The notes: generated from the sequence alone by a model not told the origin. Shown: positions 50,335-59,381, counted from the stretch's first letter. The stretch is 63,166 nt of DNA from Lentimicrobiaceae bacterium (GCA_015061315.1 SUWV01000012.1:1-63166); one strand, 5' to 3'. Numbers and translations: made by a program.

Positions 50335-52128
50335 ATGAAAAATAACAATACAAAATACGACATCTTTATCAGCTATCGTCGTGCTTCTTACGACACTGCT
50401 AATCTAATTGCGACTCGTCTTAAAGCCGCTGGCTATTCTGTCTTTTTCGACCTCGAAAGTCTGCGCGCAGGTAAGTTTAATGAACAACTCTACAATGTGA
50501 TAGAGAACTGTAAGGACTTTATATCGGTGCTGCCTCCCAATGCTCTCGACAGATGCGTCAACGAGGACGACTGGGTAAGACTCGAGATTTGCCATGCCAT
50601 GAAACATAATAAGAATATTATTCCTGTGATGCTTAATGGTTTTTCCTGGCCAGACCCGATGCCTCAAGGAATGGATGAGTTGTGTAATTATCATGCCCTT
50701 ACTGCAAGTTCGGTGGAACATTTCGATATGGCAATGGAAAGCCTCCAAAAAAAATATCTCACATGCAAACCTCATGTCGCGACGAAAATCTTGGCAAAGA
50801 AAACTGGAATATTGGCGATTGCATTAGCTGTTATATTTGCGTTATTGTATGCAGTCTTCATGATACTTTCAAAAGACGTCTGTCGTATGTATGCGGTGAA
50901 GTTGATTAACAATGCGAATGCGATCTATATGCTCGCCGATGAAAATGTGTCACTGAAAGAAGACTGGAATACTTTCGTGACGGAGATGAAATATGAAAAG
51001 AAAGATTACAAGAAACAATATCTACAAGAGGATATGCTGGCTCGCCTCGACTTGGCGGAAAAGAATGCTAAGACGACTTGCAAGATAGATTCATCTGAGA
51101 TGAATATCAGCAATTATCATAGTCTGCTGCTTTCGTTGAATGGCATAAGTTCTGAGGAAATCGCGATTTCTCCAGCTTATTCTGCTATGATTTACAATGA
51201 CTATATAGACCAGATTGGCGTGATGAGAAATGCCGTAATGGATCCGACAACATTGAACATACGCATCGGTACTGTGATGGTAGATATATTCGTCCATACT
51301 ACAAATTCGTATTATCTCGCTGTCTTGGCAGAATTGTCTGCTTTCCCTGAAAGTGCTTTGGTAACGTATCATCAGATGTCGCCACATTGGCATCACTATC
51401 CTAAACAGCATAAGTTGGGAGAGAGCAAGGAATACTATGAAGAGATGATCAATACTGAAACGGCATTGACGGAAGAGAAACTGTCGCGTTTTGAAAGTTT
51501 CTTAGAACAACAGGAAGCGGAATTGGAGGACCTTGAGAGTAAACTCGATGATATGCAAAATGATATGGATAGTAAATTTGCGCAGATGGAGAATGATATT
51601 TACAATGAGTTTAAACAAAAAAACACAATATTGGAAACTGACGACCAATGGTATCAGTGGGGAAAGATTGCCCATTGGGGAAATTATCTGTCGCTCACCG
51701 TAAAGAACAAAATAGAAAATATAGAGCAGGGTATCGACTTTAAATCAGGGATAACTCCTGAATTAGTTTGCGATGACATAATTTCGCAGTTGTCGCTTTA
51801 TCAGAAATATCATCCCGAGAGCAAAGATTATGTGGCGTCTGCCAAAGCTTTTTATAAAGATATGGCAAAAGAGAAATTAGATTATGCCGGAGTTATCATT
51901 TTTGCTTTTCAAGATGTTACGGAACATTCCATATTTAAGATAGGAGACATCATCAGAGAATATGACGGCAAGAAGATTAAGGATTTAAAAGATCTCTCAA
52001 CAGCATATAAAGCAAACGACAAAGCTTCTGTGAAGATACTGCGTCTTGATGAAGGCAGCTTGAAAGAAGTAATAATTCCACAGATCAAAGACGTTGATGT
52101 CGTAGGTCTTGTCGGTTTGACTGAGTGA
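50335..52128 (+). CDS. TIR - membrane helix - coiled coil - PDZ-like protein
   Basis: A 597-residue protein. Residues 6-about 140 are a TIR domain: KYDIFISYRRASYDTANLIA, VFFDLESLRAGKFNEQL, DFISVLPPNALDRC, and Glu84 in DDWVRLEICHAM at the catalytic position. One membrane helix (about 157-178) follows a Lys-rich stretch (KILAKKTG), so the N-terminus should be cytoplasmic and the rest outside. Residues 378-423 are a strong coiled coil (FLEQQEAELEDLESKLDDMQ). The end (about 516-597) resembles a PDZ domain: FKIGDIIREYDGKKIKDLKD and KASVKILRLDEGSLKEV. I start at the ATG at 50335 rather than the TTG at 50308, which overlaps prsW. I suggest an envelope sensor coupled to an internal NADase. Confidence 0.8.
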   Translation: MKNNNTKYDIFISYRRASYDTANLIATRLKAAGYSVFFDLESLRAGKFNEQLYNVIENCKDFISVLPPNALDRCVNEDDWVRLEICHAMKHNKNIIPVMLNGFSWPDPMPQGMDELCNYHALTASSVEHFDMAMESLQKKYLTCKPHVATKILAKKTGILAIALAVIFALLYAVFMILSKDVCRMYAVKLINNANAIYMLADENVSLKEDWNTFVTEMKYEKKDYKKQYLQEDMLARLDLAEKNAKTTCKIDSSEMNISNYHSLLLSLNGISSEEIAISPAYSAMIYNDYIDQIGVMRNAVMDPTTLNIRIGTVMVDIFVHTTNSYYLAVLAELSAFPESALVTYHQMSPHWHHYPKQHKLGESKEYYEEMINTETALTEEKLSRFESFLEQQEAELEDLESKLDDMQNDMDSKFAQMENDIYNEFKQKNTILETDDQWYQWGKIAHWGNYLSLTVKNKIENIEQGIDFKSGITPELVCDDIISQLSLYQKYHPESKDYVASAKAFYKDMAKEKLDYAGVIIFAFQDVTEHSIFKIGDIIREYDGKKIKDLKDLSTAYKANDKASVKILRLDEGSLKEVIIPQIKDVDVVGLVGLTE

Positions 52129-52193
52129 GGAAAGGAGAAAGTTGTATAATTCATCTTAAATGAGTATATCACAATTAACATAACAAATGTCTT

Positions 52194-55178
52194 ATGGAAG
52201 AACAAATGAAATACTATGCTTTTATAAGTTATAACAGTGCTGATGAGAAGTGGGCTAAGTGGCTGCAGCATAATTTGGAATATTATCATGTTCCTAGTGC
52301 TCTCTGTAAGGAATATCCAGATTTGCCTAAAAAGATAAGACCAGTGTTTTGGTACAAGCAGGACCTTAGCGGAACAAAACTTAAGGAAGCCTTGTCAAAA
52401 GAGTTGGAATCTTCAAAATATCTCATCGTAGTTTGTTCTCCAGAATCTGCAAAGTCGGTGTGGGTGAATGATGAAGTGCTGTCGTTTTTAGAACAAGGCA
52501 AAGGTGATAGGATAATACCTTTCATCGTAGGAGGAACTCCGCATGCCCAGAATCCAAATGAAGAGTGTTTTCCGCCGGCATTGCTTACTTTGAAACGCGA
52601 AGAAGAGATCCGCGGCATAGACGTAAGAAGAAAAGAAGGCAAGCAACATGCATTAGTAGATGTCATTGCTACAATGTTTGGTATAAGGTTCGATGAGTTG
52701 TGGCAGAGACATAAGAAATCACAAAGAAGAAAAATTATCATTTCACTATTGTTTCTTTTGGCGATAATCTCAATATGTATAGCGTGGAGATATTCTGTAA
52801 AGAAGGAACTGATTACCCAAGCGAAGTTCATAGCAGCGGAAGCAGAGAAGTTGGCGGAGGAAGGGGATAGATATATGTGTATCAAACTCCTAAATTATGT
52901 CGCTAATAATAATAAGGAAAGTTTGAATAATGAATATTTTGAACATGCGGTAAGAAGTCTGGATTGTAATTATAAATTCCCAGAGAGATTTCTTGTTCAT
53001 GAAGGTGGTGTTAATTCGGCTATATTTAGTAATGATGGCAGATATATAGTTACAGCATCAAATGATAAAACTTCAAAAATATGGTCAGTTGAGAATGGAG
53101 AATGTGTTCAGACGTTATATCATAATGGGTCGGTTTTCTGGGCAGAATTTAGTGCTAATGGAGAATATGTTATTACAGAATATACAGAATTAGTAGATAT
53201 TGTAAAAATATGGTCATTTGAAACAGGAAAATGTCTATATACTTTGAATTCTAGTGAAATGATGTGTGTAGCAGATGATGGAAGTTATATTGTTAGAGCG
53301 TTAAATGATAGCATTTCAGAGATATGGTCGGTTGAATTAGGAAAATGTTTACATGTATTAAATCATAATGGAGTTGTTACCTCTGCAGAATTTAGTTCTG
53401 ATGAGAGATATGTTGTTACTACATCAGATGATGGTGTATCAAGAATATGGTCTGTGGCAACTGGAGAATGTCTACATATATTGTATCACAGTGAATTAGT
53501 TTATTGGGCTTTATTTAGTCCTGATAGTAAATTGGTGTGCACAATAGATGAATATCACACCGTAAATGTATGGTCTGTTGATACTGGAGACTTTTTATAT
53601 GCACTATATCATAATGCTATTGTAAATACAGTGAAATTTAGTACGGATAGCAAATACATTGTTATTAAGACTGATTTAGCAAATATTTCAATCCGGTCTG
53701 CTGAGACAGGAATGTGTTTGAACACTTCAGATTATTCTACACTTGGAATAGAGTTTAGTTCAGATGTTAAATATGTGGCTACAACAGATTGGTTAGATAG
53801 ACAATCAAGAATTTATTTACTAGAGACTGGGGAATGTATACAAACATTAGAACATGATGCTCAAATTAATTCATCAAAATTTAGTTTGGATGACAAATAT
53901 GTGATTACAGCATCAGATGATAATACTTCAAAAATATGGAGAATTGAGTCTGGAGAGTGTTTGTATACGATGTATCATGATGGAAATGTTTCTTTGGCTG
54001 AATTGAGTGCAGATGGTAGATGTGTGGTTACAATCGAAGATTATGATAACATTGTAAATTTATGGTCAGTTGAGTTGGGTTTAGGTAAAATGGGAAAAAG
54101 CAATTGTCAACATATTTTAAATTATAATGGATGTGTACGAACTGTAGAATGTAGTACAAATAGTAAATATATAGTCGCAGGATTAATAAATGATTGTCCC
54201 ACAAAAATCTGTTCGTTAGAGACGGGAGAATGTCTGTATACTTTAAAAGATGATGGGTATATTTTCTTAATGTCATTTAGCGCAAATGATAGATATTTGC
54301 TTACAATATCTGATTTTGATGATATATCTAAAATATGGTCTGTTGAAACAAGAGAGTGCTTGTATGTGTTAAATCATAATAACGGGATTAAGTTTGCTGA
54401 ATTTAGTCCAGATAGCAAATATGTAGTTACAGCGTCAGATGATAGTACTTCAAAGATATGGTCTGTTGATACAGGAGAATGTTTGTATAAGTTAACACAT
54501 GATGGAGAAGTTAATTGTGCAAAGTTTAGTCCTGATGGTAAATACGTAGTTACGGCATCAAATGATAAGACGGCAAAACTATGGTCGGTAAAAACAGGTG
54601 AATGTTTAATGACGATGGAAAATAGTTTTTTTGTTTCTTTTGCAGAATTTAGTACAGATAGTGAATACATCATAACACTGGGAGATTGGAATGATATTAT
54701 AAAAATATGGTCTGTTAAGACAGGCGAGTGCTTGCATATGTTAAGCCATAATAACTGGGTTAAGTCGGCTGAATTTAGTCCAAATGGGAAATATGTGGCT
54801 ACAGCATCAATGGATAATACTTCAAGTATATGGTCTGTTATGACCGGTGAGAATTTACATGTATTAAATCATAATAATAGAGTTAACTCAGCGGTATTTA
54901 GTACAGATGGAAAATATGTAGTTACAGCATCAGAAGATAAAACTTCAAAAATATGGTCTGTTGAGACAGGAGTATGTTTAATGACAATTAATCATAAAGA
55001 TAATGTTAATTACGCATCATTCACTCCAGATGGCAAATATATTATTACTGCCTCAGGTAATGTGGTTAGAAAACATAAACTCACTCCTCTTCCTGAAATC
55101 CTCTCCCGTTGGTCGGAAATACTCGGTCCTAATGCGGAACTGACAGAGGAAGAGAAAGAGAGATATTTTCTTAACTAA
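52194..55178 (+). CDS. TIR - membrane helix - WD40 repeat protein
   Basis: A 994-residue protein. Residues 6-about 165 form a TIR domain: YYAFISYNSADEKWAKWLQH, RPVFWYKQDLSGTKLKEALS, YLIVVCSPESAKSVWVNDEV, with Glu94 at the catalytic position. RRK precedes a membrane helix at 181-198, giving cytoplasmic TIR and, by the positive-inside rule, an external C-terminus. Residues about 269-975 hold roughly 16-17 WD40 units with the consensus VNSAEFSPDGKYVVTASDD, followed by TSKIWSVETGECLYTL. Enough blades are present for two propellers. Repeats 12-16 are very alike even at DNA level, showing recent amplification. A second ATG at 52206 is a possible start. It is a partner or alternative sensor to the TIR-PDZ protein. 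Confidence 0.88.
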   Translation: MEEQMKYYAFISYNSADEKWAKWLQHNLEYYHVPSALCKEYPDLPKKIRPVFWYKQDLSGTKLKEALSKELESSKYLIVVCSPESAKSVWVNDEVLSFLEQGKGDRIIPFIVGGTPHAQNPNEECFPPALLTLKREEEIRGIDVRRKEGKQHALVDVIATMFGIRFDELWQRHKKSQRRKIIISLLFLLAIISICIAWRYSVKKELITQAKFIAAEAEKLAEEGDRYMCIKLLNYVANNNKESLNNEYFEHAVRSLDCNYKFPERFLVHEGGVNSAIFSNDGRYIVTASNDKTSKIWSVENGECVQTLYHNGSVFWAEFSANGEYVITEYTELVDIVKIWSFETGKCLYTLNSSEMMCVADDGSYIVRALNDSISEIWSVELGKCLHVLNHNGVVTSAEFSSDERYVVTTSDDGVSRIWSVATGECLHILYHSELVYWALFSPDSKLVCTIDEYHTVNVWSVDTGDFLYALYHNAIVNTVKFSTDSKYIVIKTDLANISIRSAETGMCLNTSDYSTLGIEFSSDVKYVATTDWLDRQSRIYLLETGECIQTLEHDAQINSSKFSLDDKYVITASDDNTSKIWRIESGECLYTMYHDGNVSLAELSADGRCVVTIEDYDNIVNLWSVELGLGKMGKSNCQHILNYNGCVRTVECSTNSKYIVAGLINDCPTKICSLETGECLYTLKDDGYIFLMSFSANDRYLLTISDFDDISKIWSVETRECLYVLNHNNGIKFAEFSPDSKYVVTASDDSTSKIWSVDTGECLYKLTHDGEVNCAKFSPDGKYVVTASNDKTAKLWSVKTGECLMTMENSFFVSFAEFSTDSEYIITLGDWNDIIKIWSVKTGECLHMLSHNNWVKSAEFSPNGKYVATASMDNTSSIWSVMTGENLHVLNHNNRVNSAVFSTDGKYVVTASEDKTSKIWSVETGVCLMTINHKDNVNYASFTPDGKYIITASGNVVRKHKLTPLPEILSRWSEILGPNAELTEEEKERYFLN

Positions 55179-55233
55179 ATGATAGATTCTACTCAACATG
55201 TAACTCTTAATTTTGTTATTAAATAAAAAAATC

Positions 55234-55527
55234 ATGAATAAAAACAACAATTACATCCCGCAACCTATTAACACTTCTAATGTGGAACTTCCTAAAGAAT
55301 TGAACGTCCTTGTAGAGGCGATGGCGAAAAACGTTCATGAGGTGTGGGCGCAAAGCCGTATCTCCCAGGGCTGGTCTTACGGCTTAGAACGCAACGATGA
55401 ACTGAAACAGCATCCTTGCCTCGTACCTTATGAGGAACTCCCTGAAATTGAAAAAGACTACGACAGAAATACCGCATTGGAGACTCTTAAACTCATAATT
55501 TCGATAGGATTCAAAATTGAAAGATAA
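55234..55527 (+). CDS. RyR domain protein
   Basis: A 97-residue protein that is nearly all RyR domain: NVHEVWAQSRISQGWSYGLE, RNDELKQHPCLVPYEELPEI and EKDYDRNTALETLKLIISIG. It shares its lead-in (PINTSNVELPKEL against PIDLSEVELPDNL) with the protein at 48525, so the two are paralogues. It lacks the zinc ribbon. I start at the ATG at 55234; an upstream TTG would add seven residues. It lies 55 bases after the TIR-WD40 gene and closes the locus. Confidence 0.85.
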   Translation: MNKNNNYIPQPINTSNVELPKELNVLVEAMAKNVHEVWAQSRISQGWSYGLERNDELKQHPCLVPYEELPEIEKDYDRNTALETLKLIISIGFKIER

Positions 55528-55645
55528 TCACTTTGAGAAGACTCCGATCTTTAGCCTAATGTATTATTCGGCATCTTAATGCTTCGTTGATGTAATCCTT
55601 AAAAAAATCTTTAGTCTTTAGTCTTACGACTTTAGACTTTTTTCT

Positions 55646-55654
55646 TATCTTTGC
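55646..55654 (+). promoter_or_regulatory. -7 box for the cobalamin-controlled operon
   Basis: TATCTTTGC, directly after GTCTTTAGTCTTACGAC words and just ahead of the riboswitch. Confidence 0.65.
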
Positions 55655-55659
55655 AGACG

Positions 55660-55826
55660 ATAAATGGTGTCCGTAATGGACTCAATAGGGAATAGGGTGC
55701 GAATCCCTAACAGTTCCCGCTGCTGTGATCTCTAACAGCGCTCGACATTAAGTCACTTTCTTTTACCCAAAAAGATGGGAAGACGCCGAGCGTAAGGAGT
55801 AAGTCAGAAGACCTGCCGTTTATTTG
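55660..55826 (+). promoter_or_regulatory. Cobalamin riboswitch
   Basis: The conserved core GGGTGCGAATCCCTAACAGT, then CCCGCTGCTGTGA, is present, with AAGTCAGAAGACCTGCC at the 3' side. The closing helix P1 pairs ATAAATGG (55660-55667) with CCGTTTAT (55816-55823). Adenosyl- or other cobalamin bound here should switch off the downstream receptor genes. The ribosome-binding region lies about 285 bases further on, so control is probably by termination or by folding of the long leader. Confidence 0.93.
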
Positions 55827-56110
55827 AGACAACAAGTCCATGAGACTACAAGACAACAAGTAAGACTACGAGAACCTACTTGTTGACCTGTTGGCTCGTT
55901 GACTTGTCGACTTAAAAAAGACTTTCGGGATAAGAGTCGGTCGAGAATAATCTTCACAAAAAGAAATCGACAAATCTTACTGAAAGTTTTATGTTAATTA
56001 ACTTATTTATTAACTAAAACTTAAAATTATGGTGTTATTTAAAAGACTAAAAACTAATGACAAAAGGCTAAAGGTGGCTGGAAATCTTCAACTCCTAATT
56101 CTTAATTAGA
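55827..56110. other. Leader between riboswitch and receptor gene
   Basis: No gene was seen. ACAACAAGTAAGACTACGAG and CTACTTGTTGACCTGTTGGC words form a long imperfect hairpin at about 55838-55912, a possible expression platform or a repeat insertion. CTAAAAACTAATGACAAAAG words follow. Confidence 0.5.
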
Positions 56111-58078
56111 ATGAAATTTCGTATCTTCATAGCGTTTCTTTTAATTGTGCTTAATATTAATTTGTTGGCGCAGAATGATACTATTATGCTCGATTATGTC
56201 GAGATTAGCGCGTTGCATATTAATAATAAGGTGCAGGAGAAGGCTATGGAACGTAAGATCGACACTGCGATAATGCAACGTCTGCAGACGGCCTCGCTCT
56301 CGCAGTTACTCATCCAACATTCGCCTGTTTTTATCAAGACTTACGGTCCGGGTGGAACAGCATCGGCATCGTTCCGCGGAACTACGGCAAGTCATACTCT
56401 CGTGCTCTGGAACGGATTGCAGCTTAACTCGCCATCGCTCGGCGAAGTGGATTTCAGCATGATACCCGTTTTCTTCACCGACGAGGTCTCTCTTCAGTGG
56501 GGAAGCAAGACCTCTGCCAACAGCGGAGGTCTCGGTGGTGTCGTCAATATCGCTAACAAACAGAAATTCAACGAAGGACTGATTTTAGACGTGAAACAGA
56601 CATACGGTAGTTTCAACACATGGGGCTCGTATCTCACGGTCGGATATTCCGCTAAGAATATGATTGCGAGAGTCAAGGCGTATCGTAATTCAAGTGACAA
56701 CGACTTTACTTACACCAACATCGCTACGATTCCTCATCAGGAGATGAAACAGAAAAATGCCGATTTCGTCGATTATGGCGTGATGCCAGAATTGCAAATT
56801 CGTATCAAGAACTCACTGCTGACTCTTGTCTCGTGGAATCAGTTTAGCCACAGAAACTATCCGCCTATAATGCCTAACGCTTTCAATAATACTAAGGAAT
56901 ATGCCGACAACGATTTCTCGCGTAACCTTATCTCTTACAAATATTATTGGAACTCGGGTAGGGTGGAGCTGAAGTCGGCTTATTTCCATGAGCGACAAGA
57001 TTATTTCTTGGAGTCATATACGTCGAACGGACTTCCTGTCACGCAGATAAATACCTTGAATAAGTCAGACGTCTTCCGTCAGATTGTTGACTTACAACAG
57101 GATTTATTCAGAAGCTGGAAGTTATACGCCAAAGTGCAATATGATTACGAAGGCGTGACTTCTTCAGATTATGATGATGACACTGATGCTAACATTCCAC
57201 GTAAGAACAGAGACATTCTTTCATTTTACGCTGCTCTCGATGGTAAGATTTATCGTGATTTGGATTTACGAATGACATTACGTAACGACATCGTCGATGA
57301 CAAATCTGCAGGTATCTTCCCGACAGCGACTCTTACTTACAGAATGCCTTTTGTTAAAGGATTGAGCTTCAATGCTGGTTATAGTCATAACTACAGAAAT
57401 CCAACTCTCAACGATTTGTATTGGTATCCTGGAGGTAACGAAAATCTCAAAGCAGAGAACGGAAAGACTTTCGATTTTGACATCAATTATCTTTACGAGA
57501 ATGTTAATTTTAATTTAGATTTCAGAAGCGGATTATATTATTCAAAAGTCAATGACTGGATTCAGTGGGTTCCGACGAACTATCGCTATTGGATGCCAAA
57601 GAACGTATCGGAAGTCATGGCTCGCGGTTTTGAAACGCATCTGAAAATGAATTACAAATATCGACTTTGGAATTTCTCGCTTTCAGGAAATTACGTCTAT
57701 TCACATACAACCGACGAAAGTGAATACGCACAACAATACGATGCTAACGGCAAACAGCTGATTTATATTCCTAAACATCACGCCAATGCTTTCGCGGAAG
57801 TGAGATGGAAGTCGTGGAATATGAACTACACTTTTGAATTTACAGGCGAACGTACTACAAGCATGAACGATAACGAGTTCTTTGCTTATCAATTACCTTA
57901 TTATACTTTACATCACATTTCATTTGGAAAACAATTCACTGTAGGAACACATCGAATGTGTCCGTTTAGATTAGAATTTAAAATCAACAACTTATTAAAC
58001 GAATCTTATCAGACCGTTCTCTGGCGCGCAATGCCGGGACGCTCTTACGAGATTTATTTGGAATTTAAAATTAATTAA
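56111..58078 (+). CDS. btuB: TonB-dependent receptor, BtuB-like
   Basis: A 655-residue outer-membrane receptor. A signal peptide ends near LLAQ. The plug domain includes TASLSQLLIQHSPVFIKTYG, SASFRGTTASHTLVLWNGLQ, FFTDEVSLQWGS and GGLGGVVNIAN. The 22-strand barrel ends in YEIYLEFKIN. The cobalamin riboswitch upstream and the propeller lipoprotein downstream point to vitamin B12 or a related corrinoid as ligand. Near the 3' end the gene contains ACACATCGAATGTGTCC, a palindrome also present in the spacer at 43794. The stop is followed by AATTAACAATTAACAATT words. Confidence 0.9.
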   Translation: MKFRIFIAFLLIVLNINLLAQNDTIMLDYVEISALHINNKVQEKAMERKIDTAIMQRLQTASLSQLLIQHSPVFIKTYGPGGTASASFRGTTASHTLVLWNGLQLNSPSLGEVDFSMIPVFFTDEVSLQWGSKTSANSGGLGGVVNIANKQKFNEGLILDVKQTYGSFNTWGSYLTVGYSAKNMIARVKAYRNSSDNDFTYTNIATIPHQEMKQKNADFVDYGVMPELQIRIKNSLLTLVSWNQFSHRNYPPIMPNAFNNTKEYADNDFSRNLISYKYYWNSGRVELKSAYFHERQDYFLESYTSNGLPVTQINTLNKSDVFRQIVDLQQDLFRSWKLYAKVQYDYEGVTSSDYDDDTDANIPRKNRDILSFYAALDGKIYRDLDLRMTLRNDIVDDKSAGIFPTATLTYRMPFVKGLSFNAGYSHNYRNPTLNDLYWYPGGNENLKAENGKTFDFDINYLYENVNFNLDFRSGLYYSKVNDWIQWVPTNYRYWMPKNVSEVMARGFETHLKMNYKYRLWNFSLSGNYVYSHTTDESEYAQQYDANGKQLIYIPKHHANAFAEVRWKSWNMNYTFEFTGERTTSMNDNEFFAYQLPYYTLHHISFGKQFTVGTHRMCPFRLEFKINNLLNESYQTVLWRAMPGRSYEIYLEFKIN

Positions 58079-58156
58079 CAATTAACAATTAACAATGGTT
58101 TTATGGATTATGTCTGTTGTCTGTTGACCGTTGTCCGTTGACTTAAACATAAAATT

Positions 58157-59242
58157 ATGAAAAGACAATTATTTAACATTTTTATTTTAGGATTATTATT
58201 AACATTTGTTTCATGTAAACCAGATCCAGAGCCGACACCACAAGTATCTAACATCGCTAAAGGCTTGTTTGTCTTGAACGAAGGAACTTTCACATACGCC
58301 AATTCATCTCTTACGTTTTATGATCCAGAGGCTGATACGGTGGAGAATAATCTTTTTTACAGAGTTAATAACGCACCTCTCGGCGATGTCGCGAACTCGA
58401 TGATGCTCGACGAGACAGGAATGTATATCGTGGTGAATAATAGTAAGTACATCTATAAAGTCGATCCTAAGACTATGAAATACAAGTCGAAGTTAGACGG
58501 TTTTACATCGCCGCGTCATATCATGTCTATCAATAAAAACAAGGCCTATGTCTCTGATCAGGAATCGACGGGACTATGGATTATAAACCCGGAGACGATG
58601 CAGAAGACAGGATTCGTGGAATTAGGTAACACGACAGAGAGAATGGTGCGCGTGGGCGATGAAGTCGTCGTGACAAACTGGTCGAATTTCTATCAGCCAG
58701 AGACTTCTAATTCTACGATACAATTTGTCAATATATATTCAGATTCACTCGTTGCAGAAATGGAAGTCACGCCAGAACCTAACTCTATCGTTTTAGATAA
58801 AAATAACAATATCTGGGTTTTATGTAGCGGTGGTTACATGCCACCATGCGAGCCTGCTTTGTTCTGCATCAATCCTTCGTCAAGAGAGATTGTCAAACGC
58901 TTCGACTTTGCCGACGGCGATTATCCTTCATCATTGACGATTGACGATGCTAAAGAAAACATATATTTCCTCAATGGAGGCTTCGGGACTTTAAGCCTTT
59001 ATAAGATGTCGGTCGATGAAGATGCTTTGCCAACGCAAGCTTTAGTCAACAGTCAACAGACGACAGACAACGGACAGAGTAGAGTTTTTACGAATGTTAT
59101 CATTTCCAAAGATGGCGATATTTATCTCACTGATGTAAAGAATTATGTTCAGAATGGTGAGGTCTTGCGTTACACTTCTGAAGGCGAATTTGTGACATCA
59201 TTCCCTGCAGGCATAGTTCCTGGAGCGATGATGTTTAATTAA
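58157..59242 (+). CDS. Surface beta-propeller lipoprotein (DUF5074/YncE-like, BtuG-like)
   Basis: A 361-residue lipoprotein with lipobox VSC (Cys20) followed by acidic-proline KPDPEPTP. The rest is a seven-blade YVTN/YncE-type propeller: GLFVLNEGTFTYANSSLTFY, PLGDVANSMMLDETGMYIVV, IYKVDPKTMKYKSKLDG and PNSIVLDKNNNIWVLCSGGY. In Bacteroides, the BtuG propeller captures B12 outside BtuB; position and fold suggest that role. Residues about 297-307 (VNSQQTTDNGQ) are encoded by GTCAACAGTCAACAGACGAC words, a repeat intruding in frame. Confidence 0.82.
   Translation: MKRQLFNIFILGLLLTFVSCKPDPEPTPQVSNIAKGLFVLNEGTFTYANSSLTFYDPEADTVENNLFYRVNNAPLGDVANSMMLDETGMYIVVNNSKYIYKVDPKTMKYKSKLDGFTSPRHIMSINKNKAYVSDQESTGLWIINPETMQKTGFVELGNTTERMVRVGDEVVVTNWSNFYQPETSNSTIQFVNIYSDSLVAEMEVTPEPNSIVLDKNNNIWVLCSGGYMPPCEPALFCINPSSREIVKRFDFADGDYPSSLTIDDAKENIYFLNGGFGTLSLYKMSVDEDALPTQALVNSQQTTDNGQSRVFTNVIISKDGDIYLTDVKNYVQNGEVLRYTSEGEFVTSFPAGIVPGAMMFN
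59045..59077 (+). repeat. Repeat words inside the propeller gene
   Basis: GTCAACAGTCAACAGACGAC continuing as AGACAACGGACAG. The reverse complement family occurs at 21190-21222 and 58108-58141 in spacers. Confidence 0.8.
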
Positions 59243-59367
59243 ATCTGAGAGACTGAGAAACTGAGAAATGGCTAATGACAAAAGTCTAAAGGTTTAATAG
59301 CTTGTTAAACAGTTTTAACATTTTCTCAAGTTTTCAAATTTTAAAGTTTTCAGATTTAAAAAAGTTG

Positions 59368-59376
59368 TATCTTTGC
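59368..59376 (+). promoter_or_regulatory. -7 box for the MATE gene
   Basis: TATCTTTGC, preceded by AAGTTTTCAAATTTTAAAG words. Confidence 0.6.
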
Positions 59377-59381
59377 ACAGC

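Noticed and set aside
44679..55527. Classical Thoeris system
   Set aside because: No ThsA-type SIR2/SLOG or Macro effector is present. The RyR channel is a different candidate effector.
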